This document shows positions 8,697-17,529 of a DNA stretch of 64,000 nt, piece after piece; position 1 is the first letter of the stretch, and each line of letters starts with the position of its first letter. The DNA is from Rhizobium jaguaris (lineage in GTDB: Bacteria; Pseudomonadota; Alphaproteobacteria; Rhizobiales; Rhizobiaceae): the NCBI RefSeq assembly GCF_003627755.1, contig NZ_CP032694.1, positions 425,501 through 489,500 of the forward strand, written 5' to 3'. The notes under the pieces were generated by a model that saw only the letters and a program-made list of their open reading frames with translations, was not told where the DNA came from and ran no database searches. A program made the position numbers and the translations under genes.

Positions 8697-10535
8697 ATGG
8701 CGCAGGCGATGGAAATGTCGCGCGGATCGGCGCTGACAGTGACGGAAAGAGCGCCTTCGCGTTGGTCGCGGCTGGGGCTCGTCTCGCTGATTTACAGCGT
8801 CCTTGTCATCGTCGTCCTGTTGATCTTCAATCGTCACGCCACGGACTATGTCGGTCCCGACAATGACGACGTCATGCGTCTGGTCGAGGTGCGTGATTTC
8901 CTCGGCGGCCAGGGCTGGTTTGACATGATGCAATACCGCCTCGGCCTCGATGGCGGCACATTGATGCATTGGTCGCGCTTCATCGATTTACCGATCGCCA
9001 GCCTCATTGCCTTCTTCCGGCTGTTTCTTGCGCCGGAAAACGCGGAAGCCGCGGCGCTTACGGTCTGGCCGCTTATGCTCGTGCTGCCGCTGATGTTCTT
9101 CATGGGCCTTGCCGGACGCCGGATCGCCGGCGTCGAAGGCATGCATTTCTCGCTTGGTCTGACGGCGCTCTTCATGCTGACATCGCGCCGCTTCACGCCC
9201 GGCTCCATCGATCACGACAATGTGCAGCTCTGTCTTGTTGCGCTTACCGTCGCCATGCTGACCGATGAAACCTACAGGCCGCGTAATTTCGCCATCGCCG
9301 CCCTCGCTCTCGCGATCGCCCTCGGCATCGGTGCCGAGACGACGCCGTTCGTCGCCGTCGCCTGCATGGCCGTTGCGGGTCTCTGGGCCTGGGACGGCGA
9401 GATTTTCGCGCCCGCCGCCCGCGCCTTCGCCCTGACGTTGACGATTGCCGTCAGCGCCGCGTTCTTCGCGCTGGTGCCGCCGCACCTTTATTCCGCAGTC
9501 ACTTGTGACAATCTCTCGCTGGGCTTCTACAGCATCACCAGCGTCGGCTCCGCCGGCCTGTTATTGTCAGCGCTGTTCGCCAGCCGTTTGTCGCGCCAGT
9601 GGCGTCTGGGGGTGTTGGCAGCCAACGGCATCGCCGTCTTGGCAACGACGCTGGTGATTGCGCCGCAATGCCTGCGCGACCCGCTCGCCGATCTCGATCC
9701 GATGTTGGTGAAGCTGTGGCTGAACAGCGTCACCGAGGCACAGTCGATCTTCGCTTTGTCCCGCCATCAGCCGGAAACGCTCGGCGCTTTCTATGCCACC
9801 GGCTTCCTGGCGATCGTCGTCTGTGTCTTTCGCATGTTGCGCGGCGAGCGCGCCCGGTTGCATGCCGTTCTTCTGGCCCTGGTGGCTATCAATTGGGTTA
9901 TTGCGCTGGTACAGGTGCGTGGAGCTGAGTTTTCCAATCTGCTCGCCATTCCGCCGCTCGCGCTGCTGCTTGCCGAACTTCGCCGCATCTCTGCCGCCGA
10001 CACCGAAGACATGGGCGCGGCCTTCTTCTATGTCGCTGCCACGCTGCTCTCGGCGCCGGCCGTATGGGCCGTCGGCGGTGCGCTCGCCTATAATGGGATC
10101 GACAACAGTTTCTCCACCGCCTCGGCTGCCGACGCGGACGGGACGGGTGAATGCGCCTCGAAAGAAGTGCTGGCGCCGATCGCCGGTCTCGATCCCGGTG
10201 TCGTTTCAGCGGCGTCCAACATGGGGTCGCCTCTCCTGCGCTTCACGCCACATCGGGTGCTGTCCGGTCCCTATCATCGTGACCAGGGCGGCATGCTGAC
10301 CGAACTGCATATCGGCCTTGCGGAGCCAAAGGAGGCGGAAGCCTTCCTGCGCGGCGCCCATGTCACGCTGCTAGCCTTTTGTCCGAGTGATCCGCAGGTG
10401 AGGGAGGTTTCAAAGCTGAAGCCCGAGGGCCTTTATGCTCAACTCGGCCAGGGTCATGTGCCTGCCTATCTTGAGCCGATCCGGGCGTCGGCGAAGTCTG
10501 ACGTGCAGTTCTTCCGGTTCAAGCCGCTGGATTGA
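8697..10535 (+). CDS. Polytopic membrane protein, GT-C glycosyltransferase-like
   Basis: A 612-residue protein with roughly ten or more hydrophobic helices and a C-terminal soluble part. After the first helix comes a large loop with DYVGPDNDDVMRLVEVRDF and GGTLMHWSRFID. These resemble the acidic first loop of STT3/PglB-like GT-C enzymes; later, RFTPGSIDHDNVQ also has the flavour of this group. These resemblances are visual, not tested. It is divergent from the GT2/GtrA pair, suggesting a shared role in transferring a sugar from a lipid carrier. Several in-frame ATGs (8697, 8709, 8715) make the exact start uncertain. Confidence 0.75.
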   Translation: MAQAMEMSRGSALTVTERAPSRWSRLGLVSLIYSVLVIVVLLIFNRHATDYVGPDNDDVMRLVEVRDFLGGQGWFDMMQYRLGLDGGTLMHWSRFIDLPIASLIAFFRLFLAPENAEAAALTVWPLMLVLPLMFFMGLAGRRIAGVEGMHFSLGLTALFMLTSRRFTPGSIDHDNVQLCLVALTVAMLTDETYRPRNFAIAALALAIALGIGAETTPFVAVACMAVAGLWAWDGEIFAPAARAFALTLTIAVSAAFFALVPPHLYSAVTCDNLSLGFYSITSVGSAGLLLSALFASRLSRQWRLGVLAANGIAVLATTLVIAPQCLRDPLADLDPMLVKLWLNSVTEAQSIFALSRHQPETLGAFYATGFLAIVVCVFRMLRGERARLHAVLLALVAINWVIALVQVRGAEFSNLLAIPPLALLLAELRRISAADTEDMGAAFFYVAATLLSAPAVWAVGGALAYNGIDNSFSTASAADADGTGECASKEVLAPIAGLDPGVVSAASNMGSPLLRFTPHRVLSGPYHRDQGGMLTELHIGLAEPKEAEAFLRGAHVTLLAFCPSDPQVREVSKLKPEGLYAQLGQGHVPAYLEPIRASAKSDVQFFRFKPLD

Positions 10536-10542
10536 GGGCGGA

Positions 10543-10770
10543 TCAAGCTTGGCGCTGCTCCAGCGCGTCGAGCGTGACGAGATAACCGATGAAGCCAAGG
10601 TTATAACCACCAAGCGCAATGAACAATGTCATCAGAGGTGGCGGAACTGCGGAGACCGCAACGGCCGCCATGAAAGCAATGCTCACAAGAGCTGCGCCCA
10701 GGATCGAGCCGATGGTCGAACGCTGCAGGCCGGCCGCAATACCGATGATCATGGCGGTTACGAATATCAT
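10543..10770 (-). CDS. Small membrane protein, hypothetical
   Basis: A 75-residue protein consisting mostly of two or three hydrophobic segments (MIFVTAMIIGIAAG, SIAFMAAVAVSAV, LMTLFIALGGYNLGF). A strong AGGAGGTGGAGCG ribosome site precedes the ATG. It converges on the 612-residue membrane protein gene, with the stops only seven bases apart. I do not recognise a family. Confidence 0.7.
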   Translation of the reverse strand: MIFVTAMIIGIAAGLQRSTIGSILGAALVSIAFMAAVAVSAVPPPLMTLFIALGGYNLGFIGYLVTLDALEQRQA

Positions 10771-10937
10771 CGCTCCACCTCCTCTTTACCAAAAACAAGT
10801 TTGCACAGAATTGCATGGGGATGGCTAAGAAAGGCTTTGTGCATAAGGTTAACGCATGGTGAAGCCTGTTGTGCCGTGTGTCCTGCCGGCCGCCCAAAGG
10901 ACGCCGCAGCACTTTAGATCTGCACACAATCCTTTCC

Positions 10938-10957
10938 TTAAATCGATTCCGATTTAA
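10938..10957. repeat. Short inverted repeat upstream of xseA
   Basis: TTAAATCG-ATTC-CGATTTAA, eight-base perfect arms, about 47 bases before the xseA start. The interval 10771-11004 holds no gene. The hairpin may be a small rhizobial repeat or a regulatory site; nothing else decides. Confidence 0.4.
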
Positions 10958-11004
10958 GAGGTATGCGGCTCCGCATTTGCGGCGACTTCGGATAAAAAGA
11001 CCGT

Positions 11005-12621
11005 ATGAGCAGCTTCTTTGAGAATGATTCGCCCACGAATCTCGCGGAATATTCCGTCTCGGAATTATCCGGGTCGATCAAGCACACCGTCGAGAGCGCC
11101 TTCGATCAGGTGCGCGTGCGCGGCGAAATTTCCGGTTATCGCGGGCCGCATTCTTCCGGCCACGCCTATTTTTCGCTGAAGGACGACAGGGCCCGCATCG
11201 ATGCGGTGATCTGGAAAGGCACATTTTCCAGACTGAAATTCCGCCCCGAGGAGGGGATGGAGGTGATCGCCACCGGCAAGGTGACGACCTTCCCGGGCTC
11301 CTCGAAATACCAGATCGTCATCGAAACGCTGGAGCCCGCGGGCGCAGGTGCGCTGATGGCCCTTTTGGAGGAGCGTAAGCGCAAGCTCGGCGCCGAGGGT
11401 CTATTCGATGCCGACCGCAAACGCCGGCTTCCCTTCATGCCCAAGGTCATCGGTGTCGTCACCTCACCGACAGGCGCGGTCATCCGCGACATCCTGCACC
11501 GCATCTCCGATCGTTTCCCCGTCCATGTTGTGGTCTGGCCGGTAAAGGTGCAAGGGGACGGTTCGGGCGACGATGTGGCGAACGCTATCCGCGGCTTCAA
11601 CGAGTTTGTGCCCGGAGGTCCTCTTCCCCGTCCCGACGTGCTGATCGTCGCCCGTGGCGGCGGCAGCCTGGAGGATCTCTGGAGCTTCAATGACGAAGTG
11701 GTCGTCCGTGCCGCCGCGGCAAGCGAAATCCCACTGATCTCTGCCGTTGGCCATGAGACCGACTGGACTCTGATAGACTATGCCGCCGATGTGCGGGCGC
11801 CGACGCCGACTGGAGCAGCGGAAATGGCCGTACCGGTCAAGGCCGAACTCGAGGCGCAGCTCGCAAGCCTTGCCGCCCGCCTGCAGGGCGGTGTCGGCAG
11901 GCAAATGGATCAGCGCCGGCAGGCGGTGCGTGCGCTGCTTCGGGCGTTACCATCGCTCGACCAGCTTCTGGCCCTGCCGCGCCGCCGCTTCGATGAGGCT
12001 GCTGCCGGTTTGGGCCGCGGGTTGGAGCTGAACACGCTGAACAAACGCCGTGCCTTTGAGCGTATCGGCTCGCATCTGCGGCCCGACGTGCTTTCGAACC
12101 GTATCGTCGAGCGGCGGCAGATGCTGAGTGAGCGGATGAGCCGCGCCGAGCGTACAGTAGAGCGGATGATCGATCGTGCCCGCGCCCGTATCGGCCGCGC
12201 CGACGCCGTTTTCGCCACGCTGCCGTTGCGATTGGCGGCGCAGACCGGTCGCGCCCGCGATCATCTCGGCAATCTTTCCCGCCACGCCGATACGGCGATA
12301 CGCCATCAACTGGTGCGGGCGCGCGGCGAGTTGGTGGCCCAGGAGCGGGTTCTGCAGTCTCTGTCCTACAAGAATGTGCTGAAGCGCGGTTACGCCGTCG
12401 TGCGTGACGAGGCCGACCGGCCGGTTTCCCTGGCCGCAGCCCTTGCCACAGGTGCCGCGATCTCGATCGAATTCGCCGACGGCCGCATTGGTGCCGTCAC
12501 GGGCGACGGTTCCGCCGCTCCATCGCCCGCCGCGCCGCCGGCGGTTGAGCCGCAGCAGAAGAAGCGGGCGGCGAAACCGACTGATGCTGCCGATCCGCCG
12601 AAACAGGGCAGCCTGTTCTGA
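11005..12621 (+). CDS. xseA: Exodeoxyribonuclease VII large subunit
   Basis: Large subunit of exonuclease VII, which degrades single-stranded DNA in both directions during repair. The N-terminal OB-fold (about residues 15-110) has [20 protein letters not shown]. The catalytic domain has [31 protein letters not shown] and [24 protein letters not shown], followed by a long coiled-coil arm (about 280-430). The Pro/Ala-rich C-terminal 45 residues are a rhizobial extension. The small subunit gene is not in the window. The stop overlaps the next start as TGATG. Confidence 0.97.
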   Translation: MSSFFENDSPTNLAEYSVSELSGSIKHTVESAFDQVRVRGEISGYRGPHSSGHAYFSLKDDRARIDAVIWKGTFSRLKFRPEEGMEVIATGKVTTFPGSSKYQIVIETLEPAGAGALMALLEERKRKLGAEGLFDADRKRRLPFMPKVIGVVTSPTGAVIRDILHRISDRFPVHVVVWPVKVQGDGSGDDVANAIRGFNEFVPGGPLPRPDVLIVARGGGSLEDLWSFNDEVVVRAAAASEIPLISAVGHETDWTLIDYAADVRAPTPTGAAEMAVPVKAELEAQLASLAARLQGGVGRQMDQRRQAVRALLRALPSLDQLLALPRRRFDEAAAGLGRGLELNTLNKRRAFERIGSHLRPDVLSNRIVERRQMLSERMSRAERTVERMIDRARARIGRADAVFATLPLRLAAQTGRARDHLGNLSRHADTAIRHQLVRARGELVAQERVLQSLSYKNVLKRGYAVVRDEADRPVSLAAALATGAAISIEFADGRIGAVTGDGSAAPSPAAPPAVEPQQKKRAAKPTDAADPPKQGSLF

Positions 12622-13217
12622 TGCGAATCCTGCTCGTGCTCGCCCATCCGTTGGAGGACAGCTTTGCCGCTGCGGTGGCGAAAACGGCTGAGGAGACCCT
12701 TGTCGCCGGTGGACATCAGGTGGATCTGCTGGATCTCTATCGCGAGGATTTCGACCCTCGCCTGTCCGAAGCGGAGCGGCGCGGCTATTTCGACCAGCCC
12801 TATGACACCTCCGCTGTCGAAGATATCGTCGCCCGGCTTCAGGCGGCTGATGGGCTGATGCTGGTCTTTCCGCAATGGTGGTTCAATTTTCCGGCCATTC
12901 TCAAAGGGTTTTTCGATCGCGCCTTTGCTCCCGGTATCGCTTTCCGCCACGATTCTGCCGGTGGCCGTATCGTGCCGCAGTTGAGCAACATTCGGCTGTT
13001 CTGGGCGCTGACGACGACCGGTTCGCCCTGGTGGGTGGTGCATCTCTATATGGGCAATCCGGTGCGCCGCCTCTTGAAACGCGGCATTGCCGCCTTCTGC
13101 TCCAAGCGGCTCGATTTCCGTATGTTGACCCTGCACGACATGGATCGGATCAGCGAGCCCAAGCGTCTCGCCCATCTTGCTCGGGTCAGGTACGCTCTCG
13201 CGGCCCTCCCGCTCTGA
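12621..13217 (+). CDS. Flavodoxin-fold NAD(P)H-dependent oxidoreductase
   Basis: A 198-residue NAD(P)H dehydrogenase (quinone) / KefF-MdaB type flavoprotein. The N-terminal FMN strand and loop read RILLVLAHPLEDSFAAA. The family motif FPQWWFNFPAILKGFFDRAF lies at about residues 78-97, and ALTTTGSPWW forms the third FMN loop. Its ATG overlaps the xseA stop, so it is translated with xseA, although no functional link is obvious. Probably reduces quinones or xenobiotics. Confidence 0.9.
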   Translation: MRILLVLAHPLEDSFAAAVAKTAEETLVAGGHQVDLLDLYREDFDPRLSEAERRGYFDQPYDTSAVEDIVARLQAADGLMLVFPQWWFNFPAILKGFFDRAFAPGIAFRHDSAGGRIVPQLSNIRLFWALTTTGSPWWVVHLYMGNPVRRLLKRGIAAFCSKRLDFRMLTLHDMDRISEPKRLAHLARVRYALAALPL

Positions 13218-13322
13218 CCCAACTAATCCCCACGGTACACAATCCGCAATCAATTCGGCTGATATGCGGTATTAGCGACGGTATGTTATTCTAACGCCAA
13301 GTTTTTTTAGGAGGACCATACG

Positions 13323-14432
13323 ATGAGATTGGCCTCTTACAATGTCGAAAACCTGTTCGATCGCGCCAAGGCGATGAATCTCGATAGCTGGGAGGAAGGG
13401 CGTCCGATCCTGGAAAAATTCGCGGCGCTCGAAGGCCTGCTTGGCCAGGTGAACTACAGTGACGCCGACAAGCGAAAGATGGCGGAGCTGATTATCGCGC
13501 TTGGATTGGAGAGGAGCGATACCGGTCCTTTCGTCCTTCTCCGGCGCAATCGCGGCGCACTGTTGACGCGGCCGAAGACCGGCGGCCTCGTCATCGTCGC
13601 CAATGGCCGCGCCGATTGGGTCGGCTCGCTGGAGTTGCGTGAAGAGCCGGTGGATGAAGAGGCGATGCGCAACACGGCCCGTGTCATGAACGATATCAAT
13701 GCCGATGTGCTGGGTATTGTCGAAGTCGAAAGTCGACCGGCACTATCCGCTTTCAATTCATTGATCGTGCCGTCGGCCGGTGGCGATCCTTTCGCACATG
13801 TCATGGTGATCGACGGCAATGACGAGCGCGGCATCGATGTCGGTCTTATGACGCGCAAGGATTTCCCGATCGGCTTCATGCGCAGCCATGTTGATGACCG
13901 CATGCCAGATGGCTCGTTGATCTTCTCGCGGGATTGCGCCGAATATCGCATAGGGACGCCCGCTGGTGCCACGCTTGTCCTTCTGGTTAATCATTTCAAA
14001 AGCAAAGGTTATGGCGGCGTGCAGGCCTCCGATGCCCGTCGCAAGGCTCAGGCGAAGCGGGCACGGGAAATCTACGAGGCCCTGCTGACGGAGGGTATCG
14101 ACTACGTTGCTTTGATCGGCGACCTCAACGACTTTCCCGACAGCCAGCCGCTGAAGCCGCTGACCACCAGCACTTTGAAAGACGCCTTTACCCATCCGGA
14201 CTTCGACGATGGGGGCTATCCCGGCACTTACGGTCTCTGCAACACCACCAACAAGATCGATTGTCTCTTCCTGTCGCCGACGCTCTTCGAGAAGGTTCAG
14301 CGTGGTGGTGTTTTCCGCCGGGGCCTTTGGCCGGGGTCGCGGCCGAAACGCTGGGACGTCTATCCGGAGCTCACGACGGAGAGACAGGGCGCATCGGACC
14401 ACGCAGCCATATGGGTGGATTTGGATATTTGA
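13323..14432 (+). CDS. Endonuclease/exonuclease/phosphatase-family protein
   Basis: A 369-residue metal-dependent phosphoesterase-fold protein. Starts MRLASYNVENLFDRA, with the conserved Asn near the start. The metal Glu is in VLGIVEVESRPAL; VNHFKSKGYGG and IGDLNDFPDSQPL carry the His and Asp/Asn; the C-terminal DHAAIWVDLD holds the final catalytic Asp-His pair. A strong AGGAGG precedes the start. No signal peptide, so a cytoplasmic nuclease or phosphatase. A rhizobial repeat starts two bases after its stop. Confidence 0.88.
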   Translation: MRLASYNVENLFDRAKAMNLDSWEEGRPILEKFAALEGLLGQVNYSDADKRKMAELIIALGLERSDTGPFVLLRRNRGALLTRPKTGGLVIVANGRADWVGSLELREEPVDEEAMRNTARVMNDINADVLGIVEVESRPALSAFNSLIVPSAGGDPFAHVMVIDGNDERGIDVGLMTRKDFPIGFMRSHVDDRMPDGSLIFSRDCAEYRIGTPAGATLVLLVNHFKSKGYGGVQASDARRKAQAKRAREIYEALLTEGIDYVALIGDLNDFPDSQPLKPLTTSTLKDAFTHPDFDDGGYPGTYGLCNTTNKIDCLFLSPTLFEKVQRGGVFRRGLWPGSRPKRWDVYPELTTERQGASDHAAIWVDLDI

Positions 14433-14433
14433 C

Positions 14434-14510
14434 GGTTAGAGCGGTTCAGCATTTCACGGAATCGCTTTCCCGCTCTAACCCTTTATTTTTACGCAATTCC
14501 AGGAAAACCG
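14434..14510. repeat. Rhizobial intergenic repeat, left part (interrupted by IS110)
   Basis: Starts with an 11-base perfect hairpin GGTTAGAGCGG (14434-14444) and CCGCTCTAACC (14470-14480), followed by T-rich sequence, so it may also terminate the upstream gene. It ends with CAATTCCAGGAAAACCG, whose complementary arm TTTTCCTGGAATTG lies 1.17 kb away at 15685-15698. The two arms form one palindrome that the IS110 element has split in its loop. Confidence 0.75.
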
Positions 14511-14539
14511 CTTGTCTTATGACTTTGTCTTGTTTTGAG

Positions 14540-14717
14540 GCGACAATGGATTGCCGCCTGTGGGCCTGAACACCCACAGACGGCGGGAGGGTGGGATCGA
14601 GAAACCGCTGGTTTGACAGAACCGTTGCGCAGTAGGATCGCCCCTTTCTTTTCCATGAGGCCTGAACGGATAGCCGGGCTTTGACGGCCCGCATGACAAG
14701 CATGGGACACGGAAAAG
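14540..14717 (+). ncRNA. Candidate IS110 bridge RNA (target- and donor-binding loops identified)
   Basis: Three ordered structures. (1) A 5' hairpin, 14553-14564 pairing with 14573-14584, 12 bases with one mismatch. (2) A target loop: GATC stem 14595-14598/14636-14639, left guide AAACCGCT at 14602-14609 identical to the left target flank with core (14505-14512), small hairpin GGTT/AACC, then right guide TGCGCAG at 14626-14632, complementary to CTACGCA of the right flank except one base. (3) A donor loop: stem CCATG 14653-14657/CATGG 14701-14705, left guide ACGGATA at 14666-14672 identical to the right end of the element (15670-15676), hairpin CGGGC/GCCCG, right guide GACAAG at 14695-14700 complementary to core plus left end CTTGTC. 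The layout matches the published IS621 bridge RNA logic. RNA ends are estimated. Confidence 0.75.
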
Positions 14718-15664
14718 ATGGCTCATACGATAGCACGAACCCTCGGTATCGACATCTCGAAAGATCGCCTCGATGTCCATCTCCTGCCGGACGGCATCGA
14801 CAAGCAGTTCCCCAACGACGCCAAAGGGCTGCGGGCATTGATCCGCTGGCTGTTGCCTTACGCGCCCGAGCGCATTGTCTTCGAGGCGACCGGCGCCTAC
14901 CATCGGCGCCTCGAACGCATGCTGGCAACGGCGGACCTGCCCGGCGTCAAGGTGAACCCGCAGCGCCTACGCGCCTTCGCCAAAGCCTGTGGCCGGCTGG
15001 CCAAGACGGACCGCATCGACGCGCGCGTCATGGCCCGGTTCGGCACATTGATGGCCCCGGACATCCGGCCAATGCGCAGCCAAGTGCTTGATCTTCTCGC
15101 CGAACTGCTCGCCGCTCGCCGCGCGCTCGTTAAGGACCGGAACGCTCTCCTGCATCGGCAGAAGAATGTGACCATCCCCCTGCTGCAGCGCCAGGCCGAG
15201 CAACGGCTGCGGCAGGTCGACGCCCAAATCGAGGCTGTCGATGCCGAAAGCCGTCGATTGATTGCCGCCGAGCCGCAATTGCAGCGCCGTCTCGACATCC
15301 TCACCAGCATTCCGGTATCGGGGCAACCTGCGCCCTGGCGCTGATTGCCGACATGCCGGAACTTGGAACACTGGCCAACAAACAGGCCGCCAGCCTGGCC
15401 GGTCTCGCGCCGGTCGTGCGACAGTCCGGCCAATGGAAAGGCAAAAGCTTCATTCAAGGCGGCAGGACCCAGCTTCGCCGCGCCCTCTATATGCCGGCCC
15501 TCGTCGCCATTCGCTTCAATCCACCCCTCAAGAGCAAATACCAGCAACTCACCGCCGGCGGAAAAGCCGCCAAGGCCGCCATTACCGCCATCATGCGAAA
15601 GCTCGTCATTCTCGCAAACGCACTCATCCGAGAGGATCGATTTTGGACACCTGAACACGCTTGA
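14718..15664 (+). pseudogene. IS110-family transposase, frameshifted
   Basis: RNA-guided DEDD/serine recombinase of IS110. The N-terminal RuvC-like domain has GIDISKDRLDVHLL, FEATGAYHRRLE and KTDRIDARVMARF, giving the acidic residues. The C-terminal Transposase_20 domain has the serine region in PVVRQSGQWKGKSFIQGG. The frame breaks at about 15314: as read it gives IPVSGQPAPWR and stops at 15344. One extra G in CCGG restores IPGIGATCALALIADMPELG, running on to the stop at 15664, about 315 residues. Unless this is a sequencing error, the copy is inactive. Confidence 0.9.
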
Positions 15665-15676
15665 CTAAGACGGATA

Positions 15677-15703
15677 CTACGCACTTTTCCTGGAATTGCT
15701 CTA
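15677..15703. repeat. Rhizobial intergenic repeat, right part
   Basis: CTACGCAC followed by TTTTCCTGGAATTG, the second arm of the palindrome split by the IS110 element, ending in GCTCTA. The last three bases are also the stop codon (TAG on the minus strand) of the M29 aminopeptidase gene. Confidence 0.75.
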
Positions 15704-16954
15704 GGCCCACTCGCCCTTACGCATCACCGGAATCCGCTCGCCATCCGGCTTGATGCCGTCGATATCGACCTTGTCGGAGCCAATCATCCAGTCGATGTGA
15801 ATCAAGCTGGAATTGCCGCCCTGGGCCTTGATCTGTTCCTGGCTCAACGTCGCGCCGTCGATGAAGCATTTGGAGTAGCACTGGCCAAGCGCGATGTGGC
15901 AGGAGGCATTTTCGTCGAACAGCGTGTTGTAGAACAGAATACCACTGGCCGAAATCGGTGAGGAGTGCGGCACCAATGCCACCTCTCCGAGCCGGCGGGC
16001 GCCCTCATCGGTATCCAGCACCTTGTTCAGCACTTCCTCGCCGCGCGATGCCTTGGCCTCGACGATGCGGCCGCCTTCGAAGCGAACCTGGATATTGTCG
16101 ATCAACGTGCCCTGATGCGACAGCGGCTTGGTCGAGGAGACGTATCCTTCGACGCGCAGCGCATGCGGCGTGGTGAACACCTCTTCGGTCGGGATGTTCG
16201 GATTGCAGGTGATGCCGTTCTTGGCAACCGAGGCGCCGCCATGCCATTCATGACCATCGGCAAGGCCGATCTTCACATCGGTGCCCGGACCCCGGAAATG
16301 CAGGGCAGCGAACCGCTGGCCGTTCATCCAGGCAGACCGTTTGTGCAGGTTGGCATTGTGCTCGGTCCAGGCGCCGATCGGGTCCGGCACGTCGACGCGC
16401 GAGGCGGCGAAGATCGCCTTGGCGAGCTTGGCGACGGCGATCGCTTCCGGATCGTCCGGGAAGACCAGCTTCGCCCAGGAAGGGTTCGGATAGGAGACGA
16501 TGTTCCAGTTGATGTCGAAATTAGAGATCTTTTCCAGCGCAGGCTTGTAGGCGGCGGAATTGGCACGGTTGGCGCGTGCCACCTTGGCCGGGTCCTGGCC
16601 CGAGAGCAGCATCGGGTTGTCGCCGGAGATGGCGAGCCGCGCGGCATTGTTGGCATAGGCCTTGGCCATGCCCTCATAGAGCCAGCTCGAAGCGCGATCG
16701 AAGCTTTCGTCATGGCCGTATTCGTAGCGGGCAAGCGTGGTTTCTTCGTCGGAATAGAAAGCCGTGACGAGACCGGCGCCCGACTTATAGGCCTCGCGGG
16801 TGATCAGCCGCACCAGCGGCATGGCCACGACCGGCGCGGTGATGACCAGATCCTGGCCTTTCTGCAGTTGCAGCCCGACCTTCACGGCCACTTCGGCGAG
16901 CTTTTCCAGCTTGGCGGGATCGACGGGATGGTGGTTGGGGGAGGCGAACGTCAT
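15701..16954 (-). CDS. M29-family aminopeptidase
   Basis: A 417-residue metallo-aminopeptidase of the thermophilic aminopeptidase (M29) family, releasing N-terminal residues from peptides in the cytoplasm. Metal ligands fit: Glu in IPTEEVFTTPHALRVEG, Glu/His in FDENASCHIALGQCYSK, and His-Asp in LIHIDWMIGSDKVD. Start 16954 (MTFASPNHHPVD) is preferred; a GTG at 16990 is possible. Its stop codon is the last triplet of the rhizobial repeat at 15703. Confidence 0.93.
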   Translation of the reverse strand: MTFASPNHHPVDPAKLEKLAEVAVKVGLQLQKGQDLVITAPVVAMPLVRLITREAYKSGAGLVTAFYSDEETTLARYEYGHDESFDRASSWLYEGMAKAYANNAARLAISGDNPMLLSGQDPAKVARANRANSAAYKPALEKISNFDINWNIVSYPNPSWAKLVFPDDPEAIAVAKLAKAIFAASRVDVPDPIGAWTEHNANLHKRSAWMNGQRFAALHFRGPGTDVKIGLADGHEWHGGASVAKNGITCNPNIPTEEVFTTPHALRVEGYVSSTKPLSHQGTLIDNIQVRFEGGRIVEAKASRGEEVLNKVLDTDEGARRLGEVALVPHSSPISASGILFYNTLFDENASCHIALGQCYSKCFIDGATLSQEQIKAQGGNSSLIHIDWMIGSDKVDIDGIKPDGERIPVMRKGEWA

Positions 16955-17045
16955 GGCAAAACCTGCATTGAGGATCGGAAGAACGGTCACCAGACTTAGA
17001 CCGGTTTGCAGCGAAAATGAAGGCAGTTTTGTTTTTCAGGCGTGA

Positions 17046-17519
17046 TCAAGCAATCAGCGGCGCGGCTTTGGCTTTCAAAACCATGAGCGCATCCTGCGGG
17101 TTAAGGCGTACCTGCAGGCCGCGCTGACCGCCGTTGATGTAGACATGGGTCTCGATCATCGCCTGTGCCTCGATCGCCGTCGGCACCGTCTTCTTTTGGC
17201 CGAAAGGGCTGATGCCACCGACATGATAGCCCGTCAACCGCTCCGCATCGGCAGGCTTCATCATATTCGCCGACTTGCCGCCGAAAGCGCCGGCGAGCTT
17301 CTTCATGCTGACTTCATGGTCGGATGGCACGACCACGCAGACCGGCTTGCCGTCCACCTCCGCCATCAGTGTCTTCAACACCCGGTGCGGCTCCTCGCCC
17401 AACGCCTCCGCCGCCTGCATCCCAACACGCTCGGCATTCGGGTCGTAATCATAGGCGTGGACGGTGAAGGCAACCTTGGCCTGGGTCAGCACTTGCGTGG
17501 CACGGGTGGTTTTGGACAT
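17046..17519 (-). CDS. ybaK: YbaK/EbsC-type Cys-tRNA(Pro) deacylase
   Basis: A 157-residue trans-editing protein of the YbaK/ProX superfamily, which hydrolyses Cys-tRNA(Pro) made in error by prolyl-tRNA synthetase. Visible are EEPHRVLKTLMAEVDGKP with the conserved Lys, CVVVPSDHEVSMKKLAGAFGGKSANM, and GYHVGGISPFGQKK, the signature loop of the group. Full length. It lies ten bases downstream of the ArsC-like gene and is probably co-transcribed with it. Confidence 0.93.
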   Translation of the reverse strand: MSKTTRATQVLTQAKVAFTVHAYDYDPNAERVGMQAAEALGEEPHRVLKTLMAEVDGKPVCVVVPSDHEVSMKKLAGAFGGKSANMMKPADAERLTGYHVGGISPFGQKKTVPTAIEAQAMIETHVYINGGQRGLQVRLNPQDALMVLKAKAAPLIA

Positions 17520-17529
17520 GGCTCAGCCC

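Larger units (their letters stand above)
14511..15678 (+). mobile_element. IS110-family insertion sequence, about 1166 bp, with CT core at both ends
   Basis: Boundaries come from the split palindrome: CT at 14511-14512 and CT at 15677-15678. Removing one CT and the DNA between rejoins AGGAAAACCG-CT-ACGCACTTTTCC, the loop of a rhizobial repeat. No terminal inverted repeats and no target duplication beyond the dinucleotide, as expected for IS110. A subterminal pair GTCTTA (14514-14519) and TAAGAC (15666-15671) flanks the junction when circularised. About 200 bases of non-coding leader precede the transposase, the position of the bridge RNA in the IS110 group. Transposase carries one frameshift. 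Confidence 0.88.

Noticed and set aside
15965..16999. 344-codon open frame on the plus strand
   Set aside because: Antisense shadow of the M29 aminopeptidase.
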